Source: Paracandidimonas soli
GTDB taxonomy: Bacteria > Pseudomonadota > Gammaproteobacteria > Burkholderiales > Burkholderiaceae_B
NCBI RefSeq assembly: GCF_004342005.1
Contig: NZ_SMBX01000004.1
Coordinates: forward strand, 62,001 to 126,000
Direction of reading: 5' to 3'
Length of the DNA stretch: 64,000 nt
Below, in pieces: positions 9,042 to 18,299 of this stretch. The notes under the pieces were generated by a model, which saw only the letters and a list, made by a program, of their open reading frames with translations, was not told where the DNA came from and ran no database searches. The translations under genes and the position numbers were made by a program. How positions within the stretch are numbered: the first letter of the stretch is position 1; the number at the start of each line of letters is the position of its first letter.

Positions 9042-9731
9042 TTACCGGCCGATGGCAGTGCGCTGCTGCAAGTATCGCACTCCCCGCGAGGCGCTATAGC
9101 TGATCAGGAAGTAGACCAGCGCAACGAACAAGTACATTTCCAGGAGCCGGCCGTCGCGCTGGGCGACCTTGACGGCTGCGCCGAGGAAGTCGGTCAGCGA
9201 AAGGACGTAGACGAGGGATGTGTCCTGGAAGAGGATAATGGTCTGCGTCAGCAGAACGGGCGCCATGTTGCGGAAGGCCTGGGGAAGGACGATGCTGCCC
9301 ATGATCTGGAAATAGTTCAGTCCAAGGGCGCGGCCTGCGGCGGTCTGGGATTCCGGCACCGACGAAATGCCCGCGCGCATGATCTCGCAATAGTAGGCGG
9401 CTTCGAAGATCGTGAAGGTGATCAGCGCGGAGGTGAAGCCGCCCACGGCGATCGGGCGGCTGGCGCCGGTGAGCCAGGCGCCGATGAAAGGAACCAGGAA
9501 ATAGAACCAGAAGATCACCAGGATGAGCGGCAGGGCGCGCAGCAGGTTGACGTAGATGCCGGCCACGCCCGACAGCAGCGGTATTTTCGACAGCCGGCAC
9601 ATCGCCAGAATGGTTCCCAGGATCAGGCCGCCGGTGGCGGAGAGCAGGGTCAGCTTCAGCGTAAAGACCATGCCGTCGCGAAACAGGTAGCCCAGCGAGC
9701 GTTCAATGACATCGAAGTCGAAAGCGTTCAT
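9042..9731 (-). CDS. gltK: Polar amino-acid ABC transporter permease (GltK-like)
   Basis: A 229-residue inner-membrane permease of the His/Glu/Gln/Arg/opine family. The start at 9731 overlaps the stop of the upstream permease by ATGA, indicating translational coupling. The EAA-type cytoplasmic loop that contacts the ATPase is visible around AGRALGLNYFQIMGSIVLPQ. About five hydrophobic segments are present. It pairs with the upstream permease to form the channel. Confidence 0.9.
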   Translation of the reverse strand: MNAFDFDVIERSLGYLFRDGMVFTLKLTLLSATGGLILGTILAMCRLSKIPLLSGVAGIYVNLLRALPLILVIFWFYFLVPFIGAWLTGASRPIAVGGFTSALITFTIFEAAYYCEIMRAGISSVPESQTAAGRALGLNYFQIMGSIVLPQAFRNMAPVLLTQTIILFQDTSLVYVLSLTDFLGAAVKVAQRDGRLLEMYLFVALVYFLISYSASRGVRYLQQRTAIGR

Positions 9732-10552
9732 GGCCGTGCGCCTCCTTTCCACCACTTGCCGTGTTTTCTGCCTTCGGACCGCGCCAGGCCGAAAAGCGCG
9801 CCCTTGGCGGGCGCGTCCCGCGCGCTGCCGGCCAGGCCGGGCACGGCGGTGTACCGCGCGAACCCTCCGGCGCAAAGCACGACGACGAGGTTGAGTATCA
9901 GGTAAAGCGTGGTGGCGCCGGCGAAGCTCTCGAACACCTGGAAGCTGAATTCCTGCATGGAGCGCGCGGCTCCCACGAGCTCCATCAGGCCGATGGTGAA
10001 AGCGACGGAAGTATTCTTGATCAGGTTCAGCATTTCCGAGGTCATGGGCGGCAGGATGATCCGGAAAGCCACCGGCAGAAGCACGTACCGGTAGACCTGG
10101 GCGGGCTTGAGCCCCAGCGCGGTGCCTGCCATGCGCTGCCCTTTCGGCAGCGATTCGATCCCCGCGCGGACCTGCTCGGCGACACGCGAAGCGGTGTAGA
10201 AGCCCAGGCAAAGAAAAGCCGGAAGAAAAATCCCCCAGGGCGGCGGGATCTGCTTGACGGCATTGCCCAGCGAAGAGGGCAGTAGTTCAGGTATGACGAA
10301 GTACCACAGGAACATCTGCACCAGGAGAGGGATATTGCGGAAGATTTCCACATACAGGGTTGCGATTTTCCGCAGCCAGCCGATCTCCGTCGTCCTGGCG
10401 ACGCCGACGAGCGTGCCTACGACCGAAGCCAGGATCCATGCGAGCAGTGCGGTGAAAACCGTCCATACCAGGCCATTGAGCAGGGTGAAAATATAGAGAT
10501 TCCCGTACGGGGACGGTTCGAAAAAAATGGACCAGTTCCAGTAGTAGTTCAT
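9728..10552 (-). CDS. gltJ: Polar amino-acid ABC transporter permease (GltJ-like)
   Basis: A 274-residue permease, slightly longer than its partner, as GltJ is compared with GltK. The start at 10552 is supported by an excellent AGGAGGAG ribosome-binding site. The EAA-type loop is seen in AGTALGLKPAQVYRYVLLP. The C-terminal tail after the last membrane segment is Arg/Gly-rich. It overlaps gltK by four bases and follows the binding-protein gene by 108 bases. Confidence 0.9.
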   Translation of the reverse strand: MNYYWNWSIFFEPSPYGNLYIFTLLNGLVWTVFTALLAWILASVVGTLVGVARTTEIGWLRKIATLYVEIFRNIPLLVQMFLWYFVIPELLPSSLGNAVKQIPPPWGIFLPAFLCLGFYTASRVAEQVRAGIESLPKGQRMAGTALGLKPAQVYRYVLLPVAFRIILPPMTSEMLNLIKNTSVAFTIGLMELVGAARSMQEFSFQVFESFAGATTLYLILNLVVVLCAGGFARYTAVPGLAGSARDAPAKGALFGLARSEGRKHGKWWKGGARP

Positions 10553-10660
10553 GCTCTCCTCCTGACGGGATGGCGGATATGGCCAGGGGCGGCTCACCGG
10601 ACGGCAACCGGCGCAGGGCCGGTTGCCGCGAGGATTGCCCGTCGGCTTTTACGTCAGCCT

Positions 10661-11569
10661 TTACTTATAGTGCTCGGGATCCGCGGAGTCGCTGGGGTTT
10701 TGCAGCGTCCGTTTCAACTGCTCGGTCATGGGCCAGTTCAGGGTTACGTTCTTGGGAGGAATCGGCGATTCGAACCATTTGGCATAGAGTTTCTCGATGG
10801 TGCCGTCTTTCATCATTGCAATGATGGCATCATCGACGACTTTCTTGAACTCGGGGTCGTCCTTGGGCTGCATGATGGCATAAGGCTCGATGGTGTAGGC
10901 GTCCTTGCTGATCATCCATGCATCGGGGTTGCGGGATGTCGCGACCAGCCCCGCCAGCAGGATGTCATCCATGAAAAACGCCAGGGCCCGGCCGTTTTCC
11001 ACCGTGAGCATCGCTTCCGCATGGTCTTTGGTGGAGATGATGTTCATGCCGAGTTTCTGCTCGTTGTTGGCCCCGGTGGCCCAGCGGATGTTGCTGGTGC
11101 CGGCGGTGGATACGATGGTTTTTCCCTTGAAGTCATCCAGCTTTTCGACCTTGGAGGATTTCAGGGCAAGGAATCGGGTGGCGGTGATGAATGTGGTGGG
11201 CGCGAAGGCGACCTGGGCCTGGCGCTCGATGGTGTTCGTGGATGAGCCGCAGTTGAGGTCCACCGTGCCGTTCGCCACCAGGGGGATGCGTGTCGACGAG
11301 GTGACCGGAACGTATTTGACCTTGATCTCCGGCATATCGAGCTTCTTCTTGAGCGCCTCTATGACTCCCATGCATATGTCCAGCGAATAGCCGATGGGGT
11401 TCTGCTTGTCGTCCAGATAGGAAAAGGGAATGGAAGTGTCGCGGTGTCCGATGGCGATCTCGCCCGTGGACTTGATCTTTTCCAGGCGGCCCTCCGCATG
11501 GGCGGGCGTGGCGGCGAATGTGACCGCGGCAATCAAAGCTGTTGTGCAGGCGGTGAGTTTCTTATGCAT
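10661..11569 (-). CDS. gltI: Glutamate/aspartate-type ABC transporter substrate-binding protein (GltI-like)
   Basis: A 302-residue periplasmic binding protein. The start at 11569 gives MHKKLTACTTALIAAVTFAA with cleavage near AHA-EG, and GGAG lies upstream. Motifs match the GltI group: IAIGHRDTSIPFSYLDD, GYSLDICMGVIEAL, LNCGSSTNTIERQ and GTSNIRW. In GltI the GSSTNT region and following residues contact the dicarboxylic amino acid, which supports an acidic amino-acid ligand by homology. First gene of the importer operon; the racemase at its end fits an Asp/Glu substrate. Confidence 0.9.
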   Translation of the reverse strand: MHKKLTACTTALIAAVTFAATPAHAEGRLEKIKSTGEIAIGHRDTSIPFSYLDDKQNPIGYSLDICMGVIEALKKKLDMPEIKVKYVPVTSSTRIPLVANGTVDLNCGSSTNTIERQAQVAFAPTTFITATRFLALKSSKVEKLDDFKGKTIVSTAGTSNIRWATGANNEQKLGMNIISTKDHAEAMLTVENGRALAFFMDDILLAGLVATSRNPDAWMISKDAYTIEPYAIMQPKDDPEFKKVVDDAIIAMMKDGTIEKLYAKWFESPIPPKNVTLNWPMTEQLKRTLQNPSDSADPEHYK

Positions 11570-11786
11570 GACTTGTCTCCGTACAGAATGATCCAACACT
11601 AATAGTTATCTGTGTTTGGCCGGCTGAAGAGGCTCCAGGCCGACAGCGTTGCGCGTCTACCTCCTGTATCTGTGGGAATGCATGAATGATCAAATTTTCG
11701 CGTCATCCTCCTTGTCATGAGTGGAAGGGTGGTTGGCGTCCGCTCTTTGTCCTGTCGGGCGGCGGGAGCGGAGCCTGTGCTTCTTA

Positions 11787-12791
11787 TTATTGACCGAAAA
11801 TCGGGCGATAGCCGTATAGTCCGACGGTTCCGCCAGTATGGACGAAAACGATATTTTCGCCTTTCTTGAAATGGCCTTTCCTGATAAGGTCGATCAGGCC
11901 CGCCATGCCCTTGCCGGAATAGACGGGATCGAGCAATATTGCGTCCTGCCGCGCTGCAAGCGTGACGGCTTCGATCATGGCGTCCGTGGGTATGCCGTAT
12001 CCCTCGCCCACGTAATCGGTATTCGCAACGACATCGGAGCGCTGCACGCAGGACAAGGATACTCCCATGTGATCCAGCGTCGCCTGCACCAACTTCCAGA
12101 CATTTTCCTCCTGCTGCGGGCGCGGCGCGCGCACGCCGATGCCGTAGACGGGCACATGGCTGTTCATCGCGGCAAACCCCGCGACCAGCCCCGCCTGCGT
12201 GCCGGCGCTGCCTGTTGCATGCACGACATGATCGATCCTCAGTCCCCGTTCGAACGACTGGCCGAGGAGTTCCTGGGCGCAGGCGACGTAGCCCAGCGCC
12301 CCGACGGCGTTGGAGCCGCCTCCGGGAATGATGTAGGGCTTGCCCCCTTGCGAGCGCAGCTCCTGAGCCAGATCTTCCATCGCCCGGGCCATGTCGGTGC
12401 CGGAGGGGCAGCGGGCGGCGATGACGCCGCCCAGCAGCCGGTCGAGCATGACATTGCCCGATTCGGCATATTCTTCCGATGCGCGCTGCACGCGCTCTTC
12501 GAGGAGTATCTTGCATTTCAGCCCGGTGACGGCCGCCGCCGCGATAGTCTGGCGGGCATGGTTGGACTGTACCGCCCCCTGGGTGATCAGGGTGTCGGCT
12601 CCTTGGGCAATGGCATCGGCCACGAGGAATTCGAGCTTGCGCGTCTTGTTGCCTCCCGTCGCCAGTCCGGTGCAGTCATCTCTTTTGATATAGATGTCGG
12701 GACCGCCCAGATGTCTGGTGAGATTCGGGAGGAATTCCAGCGGTGTGGGAAGATGTCCCAGACGGATCCGGGGAAAGCGGGCAAGATGCAT
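11787..12791 (-). CDS. dcyD: D-cysteine desulfhydrase / ACC deaminase family PLP enzyme
   Basis: A 334-residue PLP enzyme. The ATG at 12791 is preferred over an upstream GTG because GGAG lies 8 bases before it. The PLP-lysine region is [16 protein letters not shown] (near residue 50), followed by [14 protein letters not shown], both diagnostic of D-cysteine desulfhydrase and 1-aminocyclopropane-1-carboxylate deaminase. Phosphate-binding [11 protein letters not shown] is also present. The known reaction is D-cysteine to pyruvate, sulfide and ammonia; the exact substrate cannot be separated from sequence alone. It lies upstream of the gltIJKL-like operon on the same strand, like the E. coli dcyD-cystine transporter association. 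Confidence 0.82.
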   Translation of the reverse strand: MHLARFPRIRLGHLPTPLEFLPNLTRHLGGPDIYIKRDDCTGLATGGNKTRKLEFLVADAIAQGADTLITQGAVQSNHARQTIAAAAVTGLKCKILLEERVQRASEEYAESGNVMLDRLLGGVIAARCPSGTDMARAMEDLAQELRSQGGKPYIIPGGGSNAVGALGYVACAQELLGQSFERGLRIDHVVHATGSAGTQAGLVAGFAAMNSHVPVYGIGVRAPRPQQEENVWKLVQATLDHMGVSLSCVQRSDVVANTDYVGEGYGIPTDAMIEAVTLAARQDAILLDPVYSGKGMAGLIDLIRKGHFKKGENIVFVHTGGTVGLYGYRPIFGQ

Positions 12792-12872
12792 GACTATCAC
12801 TCCAGGGCGGGAAGAGAGCTTTCATCATAGGTGGCGCGTTGCGGCTTGACCAATGCTATATTTTGCCCACGG

Positions 12873-12891
12873 CTATGCCGTTTTTGCATAG
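12873..12891. promoter_or_regulatory. Inverted repeat in the dcyD/LysR intergenic region
   Basis: CTATGC, 7 bases, GCATAG. It includes a T-N11-A pattern typical of LysR operators and lies just upstream of the LysR start at 12907, between the divergent dcyD and LysR genes. Likely an autoregulatory or activation site; inference only. Confidence 0.45.
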
Positions 12892-12906
12892 TTGGGTGGA
12901 GCCGCC

Positions 12907-13878
12907 ATGAAGCAAGAATGGATCGAGGATTTTCTGGCCCTGGCCGAATTCGGCACGTTTTCGCGCGCCGCGCTCGAACGCAACGTCACGCAGCCCGCCT
13001 TTTCCAGGCGCATCCGGCTGCTGGAGGAATGGCTGGGCGCGACCCTGGTCGACCGGGGCCGCCAGCCGGTGCAACTGACGGCGGTGGCGCAGCGCCACGT
13101 GCCCGAGTTCCGTGCACTGCTGCACGATCTGGCGCAGCTGCGCATGCGCATGCAGGAAGAGAGCAGAGGGTCCGTGCATCTGATCGTGTCGACCCAGCAC
13201 TCATTGACGATCACTCATTTGCCCGCGCTGCTGCGTCTGATCGGCCAGGAGTCGGAGCGGCATATCGAGTTCGAGGTCCTGTCCGAGAACAGGGATGAAT
13301 GCGTGGCCTCGTTCATGCGCGGCCGGGCCGATCTGCTGCTTTGCCTCGAAGAAGAGGATGATCCGCTGTTGAGCATCATGCCGAAGACGCCGCGGCTGCA
13401 GTTGGGCATCGAGAAGATCGTCCCGGTCACCGCGCCGGATATGCAAAATCAGCATAAATCGGGCCTGGAAGACCAGAAACGCCTCAGGGTGCTGTCCTTC
13501 CCGGCCGACAGTTACATGGGGCGCATCATGAGCGCGCCGATGTCCCGGATCATGCGTACATATAACGTGGAAGTGGTGCACGAATCAGTGTTTCTTGCCG
13601 GCGTGAAGGAAATGGTCAAGGCCGGGCTGGGCATGGCCTGGCTGCCGTGGAGCCTGGCTGCTTCCGATGTCCGCGAGGGCAAGCTGGTCGATCTGTCGTC
13701 GGAATTCCCCGTCCTGAACATGCGCTTCAGCATTTATTGCCATTCCCAGGGGCAGCATCAGGACGTCATCCGGGATATTTATGCGCTGCTGAAGAAATCC
13801 TGGACGGGGGCGGTGCTGCAAGAGGGTATGGCGCCCCCGTATGGCGGCGAGGACGCTCCCGACTTCAGGCAGGAGTGA
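12907..13878 (+). CDS. LysR-type regulator divergent from dcyD
   Basis: A 323-residue LysR protein. ATG 12907 has a GGTGGAG site upstream and is preferred to the upstream TTG. The helix-turn-helix is at residues 3-60 (MKQEWIEDFLALAEFGTFSRA). The C-terminal tail after the effector domain is about 20 residues longer than usual and low in complexity. Its divergence from dcyD and the glt-like operon suggests control of that locus by an amino acid. Confidence 0.85.
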   Translation: MKQEWIEDFLALAEFGTFSRAALERNVTQPAFSRRIRLLEEWLGATLVDRGRQPVQLTAVAQRHVPEFRALLHDLAQLRMRMQEESRGSVHLIVSTQHSLTITHLPALLRLIGQESERHIEFEVLSENRDECVASFMRGRADLLLCLEEEDDPLLSIMPKTPRLQLGIEKIVPVTAPDMQNQHKSGLEDQKRLRVLSFPADSYMGRIMSAPMSRIMRTYNVEVVHESVFLAGVKEMVKAGLGMAWLPWSLAASDVREGKLVDLSSEFPVLNMRFSIYCHSQGQHQDVIRDIYALLKKSWTGAVLQEGMAPPYGGEDAPDFRQE

Positions 13879-13927
13879 CTCACATGCAGGTTGCCGGCGG
13901 CATTTCCGTATCCGACGGCTGTCCCGG

Positions 13928-14521
13928 CTATGCCGCCATCAGGCTGCGCAACATGAAAAGGCGTTCGCGGCCCAGCCGTTCCTTCATGGGCAGACGGGGC
14001 AGGCCGGCGGGAGGGTCGGCCGCATCGAGTTCGTCGATGATGCTGCGGATACGGGCCCTGTGCATTGGCCACCAGGCAGCCAGCTTGCGGTCCGGCGTCA
14101 GCGCTGCCAGGCCCAGCCGGCGGAGTTCCGAGCGGTTGAAGTCCTTCATGTTCAGCGTCAGGATTTCCACCGGGCTGCAAGGATGACGCTCGCGCATCTC
14201 CCTGGCGGCTGCGATCACATGCCAGTCCTTGGGGTCGCTGTAGCGCAGACCCTGCTTGTGCAGATCGATCTGGTGCGCCATGGCGCCGGGAAAGGCGGAC
14301 TGCATGGCGTCCCACTCTTCCTGCAGGCTTTCGGCCGGAATGTCCCACAGGCGTCCGGCGTTGCGTTTCCATTCGTCCCCGATGCGCTCGCTCCAGGCCG
14401 GCTGGAAAACGCCGCTCGCGCCCAGCGCCAGCAGCAGGCGGCGCTGTAGGCCGGACATCATGACGCAGGCGTCGATGACCAGGATGGCGGGAGCGGGCGA
14501 AGGAGATTCGGAGAGAGGCAA
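13928..14521 (-). CDS. PIN-domain protein (VapC-like ribonuclease fold)
   Basis: About 197 residues. An acidic PIN core is visible: ILVIDACVMM near the N-terminus (first Asp), a central YSDPKDWHVIAAA block and LTLNMKDF towards the second acidic site. PIN proteins are Mg-dependent ribonucleases, often toxins. The first codon is TTG with no good ribosome-binding site, so the start is uncertain, but there is no ATG before the first catalytic Asp. No antitoxin-like partner is evident in the 175 bases upstream, so a toxin role is unproven. It ends convergently with the LysR gene. Confidence 0.65.
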   Translation of the reverse strand: MPLSESPSPAPAILVIDACVMMSGLQRRLLLALGASGVFQPAWSERIGDEWKRNAGRLWDIPAESLQEEWDAMQSAFPGAMAHQIDLHKQGLRYSDPKDWHVIAAAREMRERHPCSPVEILTLNMKDFNRSELRRLGLAALTPDRKLAAWWPMHRARIRSIIDELDAADPPAGLPRLPMKERLGRERLFMLRSLMAA

Positions 14522-14696
14522 GACAGGCGTGGAAAAGGGTTCGGGCAGGGCGTATCTTAACCTGCCGGACCGTGGCCTCCGGACACGGAGGGATATGCGC
14601 TTGTCATTTGTCGGTCGAAAAAGCGAGGTCGTTAAAAAGGCATGTCCCTGCCGAGGAGGGAAGCGGGCAGGGGCATGCTGAAACCAGTGCCGTGTC

Positions 14697-16316
14697 TTAC
14701 ATCTGAGCGATCAGCCTGGGCGCTCCGTGTCCCAGCGCATCGTTGTCCGGCCGGGTATCAATGACTTCGCCGGACTGGATCTGGAAGATGGAGACCGCGT
14801 CGCGCAGGCGTTCCGCCTGCTCTTCCAGCGAGCTGGCCGCCGCCGCGGCTTGCTGGACCAGGGCGGCGTTCTGCTGTGTGACGCCGTCCATCTGCGTGAT
14901 GGCGATATTGATTTGCTCCAGGCCGCGGGACTGCTCCTGGGAGGCCGAGGAAATTTCTCCCATGATGTCTGTGACGCGCTGGACGGACTCCTCGATCTCG
15001 CGCATGGTGGCTCCAGCCTGCTCGACCTGGCTGGAGCCGGTCTGGACAGTGCTGACCGACTCCTCGATCAATCCCTTGATTTCGCGCGCCGCCTGCGCGC
15101 TGCGCTGCGCCAGAGAGCGGACTTCACCGGCCACCACGGCGAATCCCTTGCCTTCTTCGCCGGCCCTGGCTGCTTCCACGGCGGCATTCAGCGCCAGGAT
15201 GTTGGTCTGGAATGCGATGCCGTCGATCACGTTGACGATTTCCGAGATCTTGCTGGAGCTGGCGGAAATGAGCTGCATGGTCTGCACGACTTCCGAAACG
15301 GCCAGTCCGCCGCGGCGGGCGACGTCGGTGCTGGAGGCCGCCAACTGGTCGGCCTGGCGGGCGTTGTCGGCATTCTGGCGCACCGTAGCGGCGAGCTCTT
15401 CCATGCTGGCCGCGGTTTCCTGCAGGGCGGCAGCCTGTTCTTCGGTGCGGCTGCTCAGGTCGGTATTGCCTTGCGATATCTGGTGGGAGCCGATATGGAT
15501 TTCGTCCACGCCCTGGCGGACTTGCGAGACGACGCGCACGAGATTGTCCTGCATGCGTTTCATGCTGGAGAGCAGCAAGCCGATCTCGTTGTCGGAGCGC
15601 GATGTGATGCGCTGGGACAGGTTGCCGGCGCCCATCTGCTCGAACACCCGGCCTGCCTGCTGCAAGGGCTTCAGCACGACCAGGGTGATGAAGCGCCAGG
15701 CGGCAAACAGCATGACCAGCGCAAATACGCCAAGGGCGATGGCGCTGATCCTGGCGAACGTGTAATCGGATGCAGCGCTGGCTTCCAGGGCCTGCATCTG
15801 CTGCTCCGTCTGGGCCAGCGCCTCGCTGACCACCCGGTCGAAGGCCTGGTTGCTTTCGCGGGATTTATCGTTTGCCATCAGGTAGCCATAGCTGCTGCGC
15901 TGGGCAAGGCTCTCGGCCACTTCGCGGACGGCGGCGATGTAGGCGTCGGCGACCTGTTGCAGCTGGGCGGCGGTGTTCTCGTGGGCGACATCGATGTTTG
16001 CGCGGTAGTGCGCAATTGCCTTTTCGACCTGTTCAAGGCGGTTGCGGGCGCCCTCGATGCGGCTGTCCAACTGGGTGATATCGCCTGAGATCAATTCGGA
16101 ATAGCCGGATGCCAGACCGATGCGGGCGCGCAGCATGGCGACCCAGGCGGAGTAGAGCTGGCCCCGCTGGTCGGAGGCGATGACATGGCTCTTGTCGATG
16201 GCTTGGTGGCTGTCGTGGGCGTTTTTCCAGCCCAGTGCGCTGGCGGCCAGCAGGCCGGCAACCAGCAAAAAGATAATGGCAAGAATGACGGTTCGGACCT
16301 TGAGGCGGGTCAGCAT
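14697..16316 (-). CDS. Methyl-accepting chemotaxis protein
   Basis: A 539-residue chemoreceptor. A membrane segment at about residues 8-28 is followed by a periplasmic four-helix-type sensor of about 160 residues, a second membrane segment near 187-208, a HAMP linker ([19 protein letters not shown]), and a long coiled-coil signalling domain with the invariant hairpin tip [20 protein letters not shown]. Methylation-type glutamine/glutamate helices flank the tip. No C-terminal CheR-docking pentapeptide is seen. The ligand is unknown; its position between two amino-acid uptake operons suggests, but does not show, amino-acid taxis. Confidence 0.93.
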   Translation of the reverse strand: MLTRLKVRTVILAIIFLLVAGLLAASALGWKNAHDSHQAIDKSHVIASDQRGQLYSAWVAMLRARIGLASGYSELISGDITQLDSRIEGARNRLEQVEKAIAHYRANIDVAHENTAAQLQQVADAYIAAVREVAESLAQRSSYGYLMANDKSRESNQAFDRVVSEALAQTEQQMQALEASAASDYTFARISAIALGVFALVMLFAAWRFITLVVLKPLQQAGRVFEQMGAGNLSQRITSRSDNEIGLLLSSMKRMQDNLVRVVSQVRQGVDEIHIGSHQISQGNTDLSSRTEEQAAALQETAASMEELAATVRQNADNARQADQLAASSTDVARRGGLAVSEVVQTMQLISASSSKISEIVNVIDGIAFQTNILALNAAVEAARAGEEGKGFAVVAGEVRSLAQRSAQAAREIKGLIEESVSTVQTGSSQVEQAGATMREIEESVQRVTDIMGEISSASQEQSRGLEQINIAITQMDGVTQQNAALVQQAAAAASSLEEQAERLRDAVSIFQIQSGEVIDTRPDNDALGHGAPRLIAQM

Positions 16317-16592
16317 GGCAAACAGGCTCCTGATGTACTGCTGCTTGTGGCAGCGCTCCGGGCCAAATGTAATATTTTTCCGGCCTTGGCAATGGGTGGA
16401 GCAAATAGGAATAGCCCGGTTTGTTCGGGCGATGCATGCGCGATACGGTGTCGTCCCCGGTAGCGGGAAGACGACGGTTTCGCGCGCCGGAGCGCCTCGA
16501 ATTTATCGCAAAGCGCAGGCTGGCGTGGACCGTAGTGCGGGCTTTTTGGGTTATGCTAAATGGTTTTGTATCTGGAACCAAAGGGAACGGAA

Positions 16593-17462
16593 ATGATCAA
16601 GGCGGGTGGAAGACGGCTGGCAGGCTGGATTGGCGGTTTCGTGGCTGGCGCCGCGATTTTGATGACCCCGGCGCAGGCCAAGGAATGGACCAAGGTGCGC
16701 GTTGCACTGACGGGCGCCTACGAACCGTGGAATTTCACGCTGCCCAACGGCAAGCTGGGCGGTTTCGAGCCCGAGCTGCTGGAATACCTGTGCGCGCATG
16801 CGAAGCTCGAGTGCATCCTGGGCACGCAGGACTTCAACGGCATGATCCCCGCCCTGCAGGCGGGCAAATTCGACGTGCTCATGGATTCCATGAGCATTAC
16901 CGAGGAACGCCGGAAGGTCATCGCATTCTCGCGCCCTTATGCTGCGACTCCGGTTGCATTCGTCGCCGTCGACGGCGACGTGCTCCCCAAGCCTGAAGAA
17001 GGCAAGGCCACCGTCTACCTGACCGGCGACGATGCGCACGACAAGCCCGTCATCGACGAGCTACGCAAGCACCTGAAGGGCAAGACGATCGGCCTGCAGA
17101 CGGGCGTCAGCTACACCGCCTTTATCGAAAAGCACTTCAAGGATGTGGCGCGCATCCGCCTGTACAAGACGGCGGCGGAGCATACGCTGGACCTGGTGGC
17201 CGGCCGCATCGACGTGGCGTTCGATGCCATCACCTACTGGACCGCGGCGCTGGAGCGCCCCGAGAACAAGAAACTGGCCTATGCCGGCCAGATCATCACG
17301 GGCCCTGTCTGGGGCGAGGGCGAGGCCCTGGGCATCCGCAAGTCGGATGACGACCTGCGCAAGAAGTTCGACGACGCCATCGCGGCGGCGCTGGAAGACG
17401 GCACCTTGCTCAAGCTGTCGCAAAAGTGGTTCAAGGCCGACCTGACACCCAAGGCGGAGTAA
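16593..17462 (+). CDS. Basic/polar amino-acid ABC transporter substrate-binding protein
   Basis: A 289-residue binding protein of the HisJ/ArtJ/opine-binding family. ATG 16593 is chosen because it follows GGGAACGGAA and gives a signal peptide ending at AQA-KEW. Typical features are GAYEPWNFTLPNGKLGGFEPELL, DFNGMIPALQAGKFDVLMDSM and the TEERRK block. An unusual insert (LPKPEEGKATVYLTGDDAHD) sits between lobes. It opens a five-gene rightward operon ending with DAP dehydrogenase. Confidence 0.87.
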   Translation: MIKAGGRRLAGWIGGFVAGAAILMTPAQAKEWTKVRVALTGAYEPWNFTLPNGKLGGFEPELLEYLCAHAKLECILGTQDFNGMIPALQAGKFDVLMDSMSITEERRKVIAFSRPYAATPVAFVAVDGDVLPKPEEGKATVYLTGDDAHDKPVIDELRKHLKGKTIGLQTGVSYTAFIEKHFKDVARIRLYKTAAEHTLDLVAGRIDVAFDAITYWTAALERPENKKLAYAGQIITGPVWGEGEALGIRKSDDDLRKKFDDAIAAALEDGTLLKLSQKWFKADLTPKAE

Positions 17463-17577
17463 GCGCGAAGATGGCGCCGGCCGGACGCATCATCGATCGA
17501 AACGCGGGCTGGAGCTATGCCCCTGCGGCGCTGCATGGCCGGGCCGCGCCCGCCATGGCTTTCGAGGGATGATGGGG

Positions 17578-18297
17578 ATGGCGCTGTTCGACACGCTGGG
17601 GTTCGGCGAAAACGGCTGGGGCCGCATGCTGCTGCTGGCGGCCGCGGTCACCTTTCTGCTGACCCTGGCCGCCATGGCGATCGGCGCTGTATTCGGCGGC
17701 CTGGTGGCCGCCGCCAAGCTGTCGCGCAACCGCGCCTGGCGCGTGCTGGGCGAGCTGTATACGACTGTATTCCGCGGCGTGCCCGAACTGCTGATCATCT
17801 ATCTGTTCTATTTCGGCGGCTCTTCCGTGCTGACGAGTGTGGGATCGTGGTTTGGCGCCGACGGCTTCATCGAGATGCCGCCGTTCCTGATCGGCGCGCT
17901 GGCGGTCGGCATGATTTCGGGGGCTTATCAGGCCGAAGTCTACCGGGCGGCGGTACGCGCCGTGCCGGTCGGCGAGCTCGAAGCCGCGCGAGCCATCGGC
18001 ATGACGCGGCCCACGGTCTGGCGCCGGGTGCTGGTGCCGCAGGTCATGCGCTTCGCCCTGCCCGGGCTGGGCAATGTGTGGCAGCTCAGCATCAAGGATT
18101 CCGCGCTGGTGTCGGTGACCGGCCTGGCCGAGCTGATGCGCACCAGCCAGAATGCTGCGGGCTCCACGAACGACTATTTCCTTTTCTATATCGTGGCGGG
18201 CTTGCTGTACCTAGCCATGACCTCGTTCACCAGCCAGGTGTTCCAGCGTCTCGAGGCGCATACCGGCAAATCCTTCCGGCGCGGGTTTGCCCGCTGA
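17578..18297 (+). CDS. Polar amino-acid ABC transporter permease (HisQ/OccQ-like)
   Basis: A 239-residue inner-membrane permease. Three in-frame ATGs occur at 17569, 17572 and 17578; 17578 has the best spacing from GAGGG. The EAA loop reads ELEAARAIGMTRPTVWRRVLVPQ. YTTVFRGVPELLIIYLFYF is the family's second transmembrane region. It is followed 2 bases after its stop by the second permease. Confidence 0.9.
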   Translation: MALFDTLGFGENGWGRMLLLAAAVTFLLTLAAMAIGAVFGGLVAAAKLSRNRAWRVLGELYTTVFRGVPELLIIYLFYFGGSSVLTSVGSWFGADGFIEMPPFLIGALAVGMISGAYQAEVYRAAVRAVPVGELEAARAIGMTRPTVWRRVLVPQVMRFALPGLGNVWQLSIKDSALVSVTGLAELMRTSQNAAGSTNDYFLFYIVAGLLYLAMTSFTSQVFQRLEAHTGKSFRRGFAR

Positions 18298-18299
18298 AC

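Noticed and set aside
14727-16088. 453-codon frame antisense to the chemoreceptor
   Set aside because: Composition is Gly/Asp/Leu shadow sequence; the opposite strand has an unmistakable chemoreceptor hairpin motif.
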